Assembly: GCF_001482385.1 (NCBI RefSeq)
Contig: NZ_CP013611.1
Span: forward strand, 4,161,501-4,225,500
Origin: Pseudoalteromonas rubra
GTDB taxonomy: Bacteria; Pseudomonadota; Gammaproteobacteria; Enterobacterales; Alteromonadaceae
Length of the DNA stretch: 64,000 nt
Reading direction: 5' to 3'
Positions within the stretch are counted from its first letter, which is position 1. Every line of letters begins with the position of its first letter. This document shows, in pieces, positions 39,201-48,100 of this stretch. Both the position numbers and the translations under genes were made by a program. Below the pieces are notes generated by a model. It had not been told where the DNA came from. It worked only from the letters and a program-made list of their open reading frames with translations, and did not search any database.

Positions 39201-42200
39201 TTTGGCAGGTTGACGACAATAGATAGTCGCCACAGTGATTACTATATGGTTTCTTCAACGGAATATAGTCAGGGTTTTGATGAGACGCAAGAGAAGAAAA
39301 CTTATCTGAAATCGCCCCAGCTGGTGGGGATGCCGTTGTCGACCAGACAAACCATGGTGTCAAAATCAGACAGTACCGAGATCCTGTTGTCTGAGTCGAG
39401 CAATCGCTATGAGACGATTACTACGGTGGCTGGCAGTGACCCCAATGTAGTGCGTGGCCCTTATTTTACTTTTGTAAAAACAAGCGTAGAGTCGAGCTAT
39501 TTGCTTGATACACCCGAAGGGGGGCAAGTGTATACCAGTGGTGCACTCAAGTCGAAAACGACGACAACACAGAGTTTTGACCATCACGGCAACCTAACCA
39601 AGAGCGAAGTCAAGGTAACTGATAGCGTCAATAATACCTATACGACAACGACCGAAAATGACTACAGTAATGCTCCAGCAGACTGTCCCGATGCATCCGC
39701 GCTGAACAGCTTTGGTGGTGATTATGCACGTTTTGGTCGCCTTACGTGTACCAAAGTGACAAAAGAAGCTGTTGCAAGGACAACAGAAACTCGCTTCAGT
39801 GCGTTTGGTTATAACAGCAAAGGGGTTTTAGCCGCAGAAGTCGTCAATGCCAATGACGATAATCTAAAAGTAACGACAACTTATGGATTTGATTCATATG
39901 GCAACCGAACGTCAACTAAGGTTTCAGCGAAACAATTACAACACAACAATGCATTTGGTAACAAGCCGACATTTGGTGAAGCTTTTTCTCGTGAATCTCG
40001 CGTTAAGTACGACGAACAAGGCCGATTCATTGAGTATGAAGTCAACGCCGCAGGACATGCTATTTGTTATGAGCGGGATAGTACATCTGGGCTTGTAACG
40101 TCAAAAAGAACCCATTTAGTAGAGGGCTCAGATCCCGGCTCAGACCTTTGTGCGCAGAGCGGTGGAATGGAGACTACATATCACTACAACCTACTGGGGC
40201 AACTAGTTGGTGAAAAGTCACCATCTAATATCGTCACCGCTATTACCAGAGAGATAAACAGTGTCGGGCTAAAAGAAACGGTAAACCGCTCAGGCAAGCA
40301 GCCCAAAGTAACCCAGTACAATAAAATGGGTAACCCGATAAGTGAAATAACCTATGGCTTTGATGCCAATAAAACCAGTGTTGTATACATTAGTTATGAC
40401 GACTTTGGACGGGTGTATCGCCAGTCGGTACCTATGCAGGGAAGTGCGCATGGCCTGTTGCTGAGCGGTCTCCCACAAAGCAAATTGATATTTACCGAAT
40501 ATGATGTGCTGGGCAGAGTGATAAAAACGACGTCTCCAAGCTTTAATGGAGAGTCAGTTACAGTTACGACTAAATACGATGGTTCTGTCGTCTTCGAGAC
40601 CCATAGCAGTGGGGATAAAACGACAGTCAAGCGAAAAAGTTACAATGCACTGGGTGAACTAGTTTCGGTGACGGATAACAGTGGTCACCAAGATGCGAGT
40701 GGTATTGTGTATGGCTACGATGTGCATGGTCAGCTTAAAACAACTCGAGATGGCAAAAATAATCTGGTTGCAATGTCTTATGATGTCCTTGGCAATAAAA
40801 CCAGTATGCAGGATCCGGATAAGGGCAACTGGCAATATGCCTATAACGGGTTTGGTGAGTTAAAGTGGCAAAAAGATGCCAAGGGCTCTGTCACCTGGTA
40901 TAACTATGATGCGCTGGGCCGCACTACAGCTCGGATAGACAGTGCTCAATCTGACTTTTCTGCTCAATCCCGTTGCTTCAGTTATGACACATTGGGGGTT
41001 GGCACGCTGGAGTCAGAAAAAGTGGTGTCTGGCCGTAGCTGTGATGTGGATGCCAATAAAGAGTTTGAAAAAACGTATCAATACGATGCGTTGTACCGCC
41101 CAGAGGCAGTTGCCACGACAGTTTATAATAGCAGCAAAGATAACTATACCGTTAAGCAAAGCACGTCATACGATGCGCTGGGTCGTGTGTACCTCAAGAG
41201 GCTGAGTGAAACCTTTGCGGTGGGTTATAAATACAATGCACGAGGCTTCAAGTATCAGGAAGTCGGGCTGCGTTATAATCCACAGACTCACAAAGTGGAT
41301 GAAACCACGTTGAAAACCATATCAACAGTGAACCACCGTAACCAGGTAACCTCCGAAACCTATGCAGGCCAAACGCTGAGTTATGGCTATGATGAGTATA
41401 CTGGCCTTAATAATGGTCTGACAGCAAGCGGAATTCAGACTGGTCGGGATGGCGCACAAGGGTTCTCTGCTGCATACCAATATAATGGCTTTGGCCAGTT
41501 GAGCACTCGTACTTTTACTAATCTCTACAGCAAGGCCAGTGAAGAAACCTTTACCTATGACGGACTAAATCGATTGTCCACAGCGACAACTAGGTTTGGT
41601 ACAGCCAGCCAGTCTTACCATTATTGCTATGATGTACTTGGCAACATGCTGAAAAAACGTTCCGACACAGCTTGTGGCACAGGTACAAATCGCTTTGAAT
41701 ATGGCAGTAGTACACGCACTAATGGCAACGCCGGGCCCCATGCTCTCAGGTTAGATAACAAAACCGGGAAAACCTATCACTACGATAATAACGGTAATAT
41801 GACCTCGGATGGTGAGCGTACATTACGTTATTCAGGTTTTGATAAAGTGACGCAGATCCAGAAAAACAATGCGCTGCGCGTTGACTTTAGTTACGGTGCT
41901 GGTCTGAGTCGTTACTACCGTAAAGACACTTATCTGAGCGGTGCGGACGAAGCCAAAGGTAAGGTAAACAGAGAAACCTATTACCTGGGCGCATATCAAC
42001 GTATTGAGACTGACTCAGGCGAGGTGACTAAGCAATATCACATCGGTAACATGCAGATCACCGAAAACATGATCACAGGCAAAGTGACGCATAAGCTGTT
42101 GGTGCGCGATCACCTGGGTTCGGTATTGGCGGTCAGCGAGATCAACGCCAATCACACAGCCGGGATACTCGTTCAGACTTTCCGTTACGATCCATTTGGT

Positions 42201-43493
42201 CAGCAATATGCGATGAGCGAGGGGTTAGGCAGTCTGTTCGAAGGGTATATGCGCCAGGGCTTTACCGGCCACGAAATGCTCAATGAGGTCAATATCATTC
42301 ATATGAATGGTCGGATCTACGATCCAACGCTTGGCCGCTTTTTACAGGCTGACCCGTATATACAGGCGCCACAGAATAGCCAAAGCTATAATCGCTACAG
42401 CTATGTACTGAACAACCCGCTGAGCTATACCGACCCGAGTGGGTATTTCTTCAACCCGCTTAAAAAGCTGGGTCGGAACATAATACGTGCGGCAACCAAG
42501 ATCTTTGGTAAAGAGGTGGTCAATATCGTTGGTACTATTGTAGCTACAGTCTATGGTGGGCCCGCTGGGGCAGCGATTTGGACATATGAGTACAACCGGG
42601 CTATGGGCGTGCCAAGTTCCGGAGCGCTGAAAGCCGCGGCAATTTCATATGTAACGGCGTCCGCATTCCAGCAGATAGGGAAACACTTTGATGCTCTAAG
42701 CGGAGCAACACCAGAATCAACGGTTAGCTTTGGTGGTAGCATGCTGACCGGCTCTCAGGTTGCACAACAGATTTTTGCACATGCAATGGTTGGCGGAATT
42801 TCATCGACTTTACAAGGTGGAAAGTTTGGCCATGGCTTTTTCAGCGCCGGTGTAACCAAAGGTGCTGGAGGCGCGTTTTTGCCAGGAAGCGCCGACATTG
42901 GTGGTGCACTCGATCTTGCTAAGAACACAGTGATTTCAGCCATGATAGGCGGGACCGCCTCTGTGATCTCTGGCGGTAAATTCTCTAATGGTGCGCGCAC
43001 TGCTGCGATGCAGTATCTGTTAAATCAGGCTGGTAAGGTTGATTATGCGAAGATCAGAGAGGACATGTGGCGTACGCTAGGCGAGCACTGGGATTCCATA
43101 TGGGAAGAACAAAAGATGGTAGCATCAAATCCAAACGCTGCTAAAGTTGTGGTGGGTGCAGTGGGTTTAGTTACTTGTCCGATAAATGGCTGCAGTGTAG
43201 CTGCATACGCCATTTCAGGTTTGACATTGTCTGATGGGTTAATAGAGGGCTCTACTGTTGAAACAGTGTTGAACCAGACTGAACTCGTAAGCCCACAAAC
43301 CGCTTCGAAGGCAGGCTCTGCGGTCAGCATTGCCACGGGTGCTTATGGATTTTCTGGGGCTATTAAAGGTATTGGTACCAGAGCCATTACTGGGAATGGC
43401 TTATCAAATAAGGTTCAAGTCCCCCTTACTGTAGTAGATACCACTGTTTTTCAGTTGGAGCTACAGGGCAATATTGATAAAATTTCTAATTAA
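36240..43493 (+). CDS. giant Sec-exported SpvB/TcdB/Rhs polymorphic toxin-like protein 1
   Basis: A 2417-residue protein. It starts with TTG after AAGGAGGT and a signal peptide ending near GFNSMAS. Next come one Fn3-like domain (KWSEVEGASHYLLEEKQ, YRVSGCITD), an SpvB domain from about residue 148 (FRIDESGNATYHIPFDLP, GLSYSSSNTHIGTAGIGWSL), FG-GAP/VCBS repeats with Asp-rich calcium-type loops (DLNGDGYSD, DFNGDGRQD, DVNGDGLLD), the TcdB middle region (YVYANMAFHGQGRGFLGFG), many YD/Rhs repeats, and the Rhs core (RIYDPTLGRFLQADPYIQ) ending at DPSGYFF, residues ~2065-2071. This is the TcB plus TcC arrangement of Tc toxins in one chain, and should form a closed shell holding its C-terminus. The tail has a Gly-rich linker (GGKFGHGFFSAG, IGGTASVISGGKFSNGA) shared with the second Rhs protein and a private tip of ~155 residues that is hydrophobic and Gly/Ala-rich. 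No nuclease motif seen in the tip. A small membrane-protein gene follows 13 bp later. Confidence 0.9.
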   Translation: MKRRLISVRRSAMLLALMGFNSMASTDKPTSYTLKWSEVEGASHYLLEEKQSDGSWKGVHEQQTAEQQATISKTSHGKYTYRVSGCITDSSQTVHCGEEIAEYSDPLTIDTANIVPGDDIFNFFAATNDSNLVDLPAPGTGNITAVTPGQFRIDESGNATYHIPFDLPIGPAGVKPELGLSYSSSNTHIGTAGIGWSLSGLSVIARCPKSHFYDKLGNTFVEDVQLDQNDAFCVDGQRLIEIENGKFRTEQDTFTEYQISLSGSEVLGFTATTKSNDTYYYGEPDTLASTVTSNSVKTIQSELTGNLAIANTWALSAVSDLYGNQINYQYMTSNQQVTLQKITYGQVEVILNHSTLGLGAKYGYRLGQRYQQSQYLTSASIQVNKKHYRYYDLKYNTVNNNKYLTSVTLQRDANQGKARAVTFTWDNSAPEFNNVADSTLDLSDIDNAYAKVTRILDLNGDGYSDLIAPTSDKNWKVKFGNDDGSESISVAIANDPSSHYSFKNAQVTDFNGDGRQDLIIPVHSDQHIVWQVIYYEPKETSIESCEGGANATWNRERARELGFCRTVVIKTNLKSKELFRTPNNRSGNAEYLAVDNIRFADVNGDGLLDLTYLVHNRRANQFSWIENSSVVARLNLANSGGTAHFGDEIELLNSDDYKQDTTKESRFVALEWAEHNGDGLSDAVAVMAEYIYGTINMGHYGSGIIAGNIHQRHAVFTNKGLSFDSYSTFASESLEGTKYSSSQSDILEPEIKLSDLNRDGLTDVIYKDNGHWYGAVSNGVGHLSTKLISPLNDKKKEDFLFMDFDSDGGVDLVVYDEKSKYWQVYETRSNTSDYGFYETEKYTGNRSAGDRYRAILTLQKSDEDAIQYGDFDGDGATDWALYSSSGKEWRMYHQNYQKFGQLYKRNAIHSFTDGMGNTTSVEYKPLTDASVYEGVVEARFPILSITNPIYVVSKATSPSGSSSGGVASIDYVYANMAFHGQGRGFLGFGRLTTIDSRHSDYYMVSSTEYSQGFDETQEKKTYLKSPQLVGMPLSTRQTMVSKSDSTEILLSESSNRYETITTVAGSDPNVVRGPYFTFVKTSVESSYLLDTPEGGQVYTSGALKSKTTTTQSFDHHGNLTKSEVKVTDSVNNTYTTTTENDYSNAPADCPDASALNSFGGDYARFGRLTCTKVTKEAVARTTETRFSAFGYNSKGVLAAEVVNANDDNLKVTTTYGFDSYGNRTSTKVSAKQLQHNNAFGNKPTFGEAFSRESRVKYDEQGRFIEYEVNAAGHAICYERDSTSGLVTSKRTHLVEGSDPGSDLCAQSGGMETTYHYNLLGQLVGEKSPSNIVTAITREINSVGLKETVNRSGKQPKVTQYNKMGNPISEITYGFDANKTSVVYISYDDFGRVYRQSVPMQGSAHGLLLSGLPQSKLIFTEYDVLGRVIKTTSPSFNGESVTVTTKYDGSVVFETHSSGDKTTVKRKSYNALGELVSVTDNSGHQDASGIVYGYDVHGQLKTTRDGKNNLVAMSYDVLGNKTSMQDPDKGNWQYAYNGFGELKWQKDAKGSVTWYNYDALGRTTARIDSAQSDFSAQSRCFSYDTLGVGTLESEKVVSGRSCDVDANKEFEKTYQYDALYRPEAVATTVYNSSKDNYTVKQSTSYDALGRVYLKRLSETFAVGYKYNARGFKYQEVGLRYNPQTHKVDETTLKTISTVNHRNQVTSETYAGQTLSYGYDEYTGLNNGLTASGIQTGRDGAQGFSAAYQYNGFGQLSTRTFTNLYSKASEETFTYDGLNRLSTATTRFGTASQSYHYCYDVLGNMLKKRSDTACGTGTNRFEYGSSTRTNGNAGPHALRLDNKTGKTYHYDNNGNMTSDGERTLRYSGFDKVTQIQKNNALRVDFSYGAGLSRYYRKDTYLSGADEAKGKVNRETYYLGAYQRIETDSGEVTKQYHIGNMQITENMITGKVTHKLLVRDHLGSVLAVSEINANHTAGILVQTFRYDPFGQQYAMSEGLGSLFEGYMRQGFTGHEMLNEVNIIHMNGRIYDPTLGRFLQADPYIQAPQNSQSYNRYSYVLNNPLSYTDPSGYFFNPLKKLGRNIIRAATKIFGKEVVNIVGTIVATVYGGPAGAAIWTYEYNRAMGVPSSGALKAAAISYVTASAFQQIGKHFDALSGATPESTVSFGGSMLTGSQVAQQIFAHAMVGGISSTLQGGKFGHGFFSAGVTKGAGGAFLPGSADIGGALDLAKNTVISAMIGGTASVISGGKFSNGARTAAMQYLLNQAGKVDYAKIREDMWRTLGEHWDSIWEEQKMVASNPNAAKVVVGAVGLVTCPINGCSVAAYAISGLTLSDGLIEGSTVETVLNQTELVSPQTASKAGSAVSIATGAYGFSGAIKGIGTRAITGNGLSNKVQVPLTVVDTTVFQLELQGNIDKISN

Positions 43494-43506
43494 TTGGGTG
43501 GAATTA

Positions 43507-43944
43507 ATGTCTTCTTTTAAAAGGTTAAAGGATGTAGTTATTGTTATTTCTCTTATAGGAGGCTTCTTTATATGTCTAGCTCTCGTTTTTATAAATGATA
43601 ATAAGGTGGCTATAGAATCGAAAGGTATTCTTGATGGCTACATGTGTGAGTATTTAGGTGGTAAAGGAAAGAATTACCACCATAAGTTTTCTTTACCGGA
43701 AAATGAATATACCTTCACGTCAAAGCAAGCATGCAGTAGCTTCAAAGAACCGGAGATTGGAAGAGAGTATAATTTTTCTTATCTTGAAGATACCAATAAA
43801 ATCATCAAATTTGGAGATGTTATAACTGAACGAGAAGGAAACGCTGAACGAAAAAATGGTTCAATGGCACTGTATTTGATGTCGCTCATTTTTTTATTGC
43901 TAGCTGTAGTAAAAGTTAAGCGCGTATATTTCACAACTAAATAA
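43507..43944 (+). CDS. two-helix membrane protein in immunity-gene position behind rhs 1
   Basis: A 145-residue protein, family not recognised. One membrane helix near the N-terminus (VVIVISLIGGFFICLALVFI), a ~85-residue loop with two Cys (DGYMCEYLGG, SKQACSSF), and a second helix near the C-terminus (MALYLMSLIFLLLAVV). It starts 13 bp after the rhs stop with GGGTGGA upstream (the in-frame TTG 43474 lies inside rhs and is less likely). Its base composition is more AT-rich than the Rhs shell. Position directly behind a polymorphic toxin tip suggests an immunity protein; a membrane location would fit a membrane-acting tip. This is inference. Confidence 0.6.
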   Translation: MSSFKRLKDVVIVISLIGGFFICLALVFINDNKVAIESKGILDGYMCEYLGGKGKNYHHKFSLPENEYTFTSKQACSSFKEPEIGREYNFSYLEDTNKIIKFGDVITEREGNAERKNGSMALYLMSLIFLLLAVVKVKRVYFTTK

Positions 43945-44468
43945 GGCTAAGAGTTAGTAAAATGAGGAGCTTTCTAAACCTTTGGATTGTTCTTCACTAA
44001 CAAGAAATGTACTAATCTTTTCACATGCACTAAATAAATAGAGTTTTTTTTAGTGCATGCTGTTTTAATGTTTACTTATCAACTGTTGTTTTTGCTGCTT
44101 GTCAATATGCGCAGGTAGAGAGGTAACTTCCACGACAATTACATTCACCATTTTAAATTGTGTTCTTTTTGGGTACTGCTTGTCTCAAATTTGGACAAGG
44201 CCGTTTATTTCTTACCCGACGGTTATTGTACGGTAGACAATTGATGCAAGGAAATGCAATAAAGTATCTAACTTTGCTGCGAAAAGCCGCGAATTCCTTA
44301 TTTTCCTTTTTCGCTTTAGCTGTCTTTGCAATTGATACAAAATTGAATGATTTTGGGTGACTGGCCTTGTGTTACTGCGGGCGCCTTTGCTTAAAATCAA
44401 AACTGGCCTGTCTGAGCGGCCGTACAACTGCATCACCAACGTTATAATTAAATTAAAACGGAATTAAA
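43945..44468. other. AT-rich intergenic region downstream of rhs 1
   Basis: About 520 bp without a supported gene. It holds the terminator at 44024-44059 and ends with AAAACGGAATTAAAATGAA, which also occurs before rhs gene 2 (55552-55565), so the right part is an old copy of the rhs leader region. Confidence 0.5.
44024..44059 (+). terminator. rho-independent terminator of the rhs 1 / immunity unit
   Basis: CATGCACTAAA pairs perfectly with TTTAGTGCATG (11 bp), loop 14 bases, then CTGTTTT. It lies 80 bp after the small membrane-protein gene. Confidence 0.7.
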
Positions 44469-44675
44469 ATGAACTTGCCATCTGCTACTTTAGATTTAGC
44501 TGCTTCCACATTGGGTGAGTTTAGGGTGGACGAGTCAGATAAGTCGACTTACCTGGCACCGTTTGAATTTCCAAGCTGCTACAAAGGTAGTCATGTATTC
44601 CTGCACATTGTGAGCGCTCTTGTGACATACCTATATAGCTCGTATAGCTCGGTGCCCGTCGCTTACAATGTCTAG
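44469..44675 (+). pseudogene. remnant of a third rhs/SpvB gene fused to the rhs leader sequence
   Basis: The start copies the region before rhs gene 2 (AAAACGGAATTAAAATGAA, CTTGCCA, TCTGCTACTT, GCTGCTTCC). It then jumps straight to an SpvB segment, GEFRVDESDKSTYLAPFEFP, which matches GEFRVDESGSATYQVPIELP of the Rhs protein at 55622. The signal peptide and Fn3 domain are missing and the rest of the gene is gone after ~44580. This is the scar of a deleted third copy. Confidence 0.75.
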
Positions 44676-44830
44676 CCAATACGAATATTTAGCCTGTTCT
44701 TAGGGGGCCTTACCTCTATGTGTCTCACTTCAATTGCTTAAATCCCTAAATTAGGTAAAATCAACTAAAACAAAAGGTTCGGCATCACGAGCATAGCCAG
44801 TCGGCGCCTTCACTCGAAAATATATTAACA

Positions 44831-45083
44831 ATGCACCTCAAATTATTTGCTGCCATGGTTGCAGTTTTCCCTTTGCTCGTTCAGGGGGTTGAATCTTCAA
44901 TCAGGCTGGAATGGTGTGTATCGTTGTATTCCTGACGAATATTTTGAGGGAACTGATACGGTTTCTTTCTGGGTGACCGATGAACAGGGGATGCAGTCAA
45001 AGCACGGAGAAATCCGTTACCACGTAAAAAACGCCAGACAAAGAGGCAAGCTTAAGGCCCTCACTTTATCTCAGGCGAAATAA
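44831..45083 (+). pseudogene. remnant of an exported Ig/cadherin-like repeat protein
   Basis: ATG 44831 opens a clear signal peptide (MHLKLFAAMVAVFPLLVQG) whose frame stops at 44936-44938. The neighbouring frame then reads the end of a bacterial Ig-like tandem repeat, YRCIPDEYFEGTDTVSFWV then TDEQGMQSKHGEIRYHVKN, of the kind tYxPxxxFxGxDxxxFxVtDxxG. The two halves look like the ends of one gene joined by a large, frame-breaking deletion. It sits just upstream of an intact protein with similar repeats (45175). Confidence 0.6.
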
Positions 45084-45174
45084 GCGACCTGGCGGTGGTG
45101 TTTTCGCACTGCGGTCAAAGGGGAGCAAGTGTATTGTTTTTATCGGTTGTTATTAACCCACTCACGGACAAGGT

Positions 45175-48100
45175 ATGAATCATCGGATTATCTGTTTACT
45201 GATTTTATTGGTCTTGCTGGTAAGCACGGCCAGTCAAGCCAGCCCTTCAGCACCATTTATTGCGCTCCCAGCCTATGCCAAAGCGGGAAGCCCCTATCAA
45301 CTGGTGATCCACCCAGTGCCACAAGCAACAGAATATCAGATCTATGAGGGTGAGCAGCTGGTAAAAACTCAAACGTCGGAATCTGCTTCTTTTACAGACT
45401 ATGGTCAGGCTGTAAAGCGTTATCGGGTTAAAGCGTGCAATGCGGCAGGGTGCTCAGAGTTTAGCCATGAAGCGCTAATCTATGTACGTCTTGCGCAAAG
45501 TGCATCGCCGAATATTAAAGTGCCTGTCAGTGTTGCTGTAGGTGAGCAGTTTTGTATTGAGCTGACTGAAGCGACGGGGGCGAGTCGGTATGTTTATTAT
45601 CGCAATGGTCATGTCAGGGTTGGACAATGCACCCAGCTGGACCAACCTGGCTGGGCAAGTTTTTGGGTTGTTCCTCAGGGGTCTGCATTGCAGAGTACCA
45701 TTTTTGAGGTGTATGCCTATGAGCCTGGAGTCTTGCCAGAACGAGAGCAGGTGCCCATCGTTAGCGCTCCTGAGCATGTTTCGCAGCTGCGGACTCAGCC
45801 TCTGGCATATACACAGGTCCCCGGTGCAACTTATTATGAGATCTTTGAAAACAACCAGCTAAATGGCACGTCAGAACAGCTTAGCTATACGCCAAAATGG
45901 AGCGGTGAGCGTGTTCGTAAATTTAAAGTCCGGGCTTGTAATGGGCAAGGGTGCGGTGCGTTTGGCAATACGGCCGTGACTGTGGGCTATACGCTGGCGG
46001 TTAATCTGAGTGTACCTGAGATCGGTTACAGTAAACAAACCTTTTGTATCGCGCATGATAACTCACCCGGAGCTGACCGGTATTATCTAAAGTACGGGAA
46101 TGCCTCGCAAAGTATCGCTGCGCAGGGATGTACGGCTTTTAATGAACCTGGGTTCTATGCACTTTCTTTAATGGCGTGTGCACCTTGCAGTCAGCGAAGT
46201 GGGGTCGATAACATTCTGATAATACCTGGTAAACCACAGGGGGTTCAAGGATTTAAAGCATCAAAAATACGGATTTTGCAAGGTGAGCAGGTTACATTTA
46301 CATTCGATCCGCCAGCAACCACCAGTGGCCAGACCCGCTATGAATTATTTAGAGAAGGCAAGTTGACAGAGCGTACAGTGGCCAGCCCGTTCTCAATTAA
46401 TGAGCCACAACCAGGGTTATATAATTATCAGGTGCGTGCTTGTAACGAGGCAGGATGTGGCGACTTATCGGAGAGCGTGCAGGTTAATGTCGGTTTGCCG
46501 CCGGTTGAAGTCACTCCTCTGGCGTCTGTTTACCTTGAAAATGAACAGCCGGTGACATTGCGCTGGGCATCTTTAGGGGCTGATGTGCAATACCAGGTTT
46601 ATTACACATTTAATGGTACTGTTCAGCATTTCCCCGATTTTATCTCGGAGTCCTGGGTCGAAATTGGCCCACTGAGTGGTACTGGTACGCTGTGTATGTT
46701 TGTCAGTGCCAGAAAGCTGGTGAGTGACACTCAGGCAGTGGCCAGTCCCGGTGCCAGTCAGTCATGTACGACAATTCACAGGCGTACCCGGGTTGTCAGG
46801 CAAACGCAGCCGGAAATTGTGTTGGCTCAGGGACAGTCATACACCCTGTCGGTCACGGATTTTGAATTTGAGAGCCCGAATGGCCACAACGGTGTCATGC
46901 GTCCAGCGTTAATGTCACCAGGGGCAAACTATGTATTGAGTGAAGACACACTAACTTTGACTCCTGATCCTGGTTTTTTTGGTGAGCTGACTGTGCATGC
47001 GGTCTTTAAGGATAATAAAAACGTCGAGACCAACCCAATAGAGTTACGCATCAAAGTAATTGATGGGCGTCCCAGTGTCCCCGATGTGGCTCTTCCCATT
47101 AAGCATAAAACCCGGTGGGACTATATCAGTACTTATAACGCCAATTCCGATCCCAGAGGTCTGCCTATTGTGAAGGCCGAAATTACCCTGAATCCAGTGT
47201 TGGGTACTGCCCGGATACACTCGGACCTCAAGCACATAAGTTATACCCACTTAATTGGCGAGCTGTGTGCGTTCAATGACACCATTACAGATTTTTTTGA
47301 ATATCAAATCACCAACAGTGCAGGCTTGGTGTCTGAACCAATCAGGGTCACGCTGACCATGGACTGTCCTTATGATCCCACTCCTATTGCACGAGGTGAC
47401 GTGTACAACTATCACAAGAACAAGGCTATCACATTTGATCCGCTGGATAACCGCTGTAACGATGGATACGCACAGGACGATATACTCCCTGAGTTTTGCA
47501 TTGGAGATGACTTTGACCCGTATGACTATCAAATCAAGCTAAACCGCATTACGCTGCAGCCCCATACCGGAACCTTAACCGTAGTAGGCAAAACGGTCAT
47601 TTACAGCCCCAAGCCCGATACCTGTGTGACCGACTGGTTTATGTATACGATAGTGAATAGTAACGGGCTGGAATCAAAGCCTGCTCTGGTCCGTCTTGAA
47701 TGTGGGTTCAGGCCGGCATTAACTCACTCTGATACTGCACACCTGTTTACGGGTCAATCCGTCAGGCTGAATGTACTGGCAAATGATGAAGATCTGAATG
47801 ACCCCCCTTTACCACTGAGGTTGCATAGCATCACCACGCAGCCCGAAAAGGGCCTGGTTACTATTAACCACGACAACACGCTGACATATACCAACACAGA
47901 GACTTGCTATGGCGGGCATATGAGCTGGGACCGGTTCGCCTATCAGATCCGCAATGGTGCTGATAATGCAGCCATAGAGCCGGGTAAGGTCACGATAGAG
48001 ATTATGTGTGGGGCGCTTGATATTAAACTGGCAGATCGGGTCATTGAAAACGGCAGCAGTACGCAGATAAGCTGGCGTTTACCAACAGGTTACCAGTGTC

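Noticed and set aside
40681..41205. Open frames on the + strand inside rhs 1 in other phases
   Set aside because: They follow the repetitive YD-coding sequence out of frame and have no independent support.
44160..44360. Possible 66-residue protein downstream of rhs 1
   Set aside because: No ribosome site and no resemblance to any protein; it lies in AT-rich spacer and overlaps a similar open frame on the other strand.
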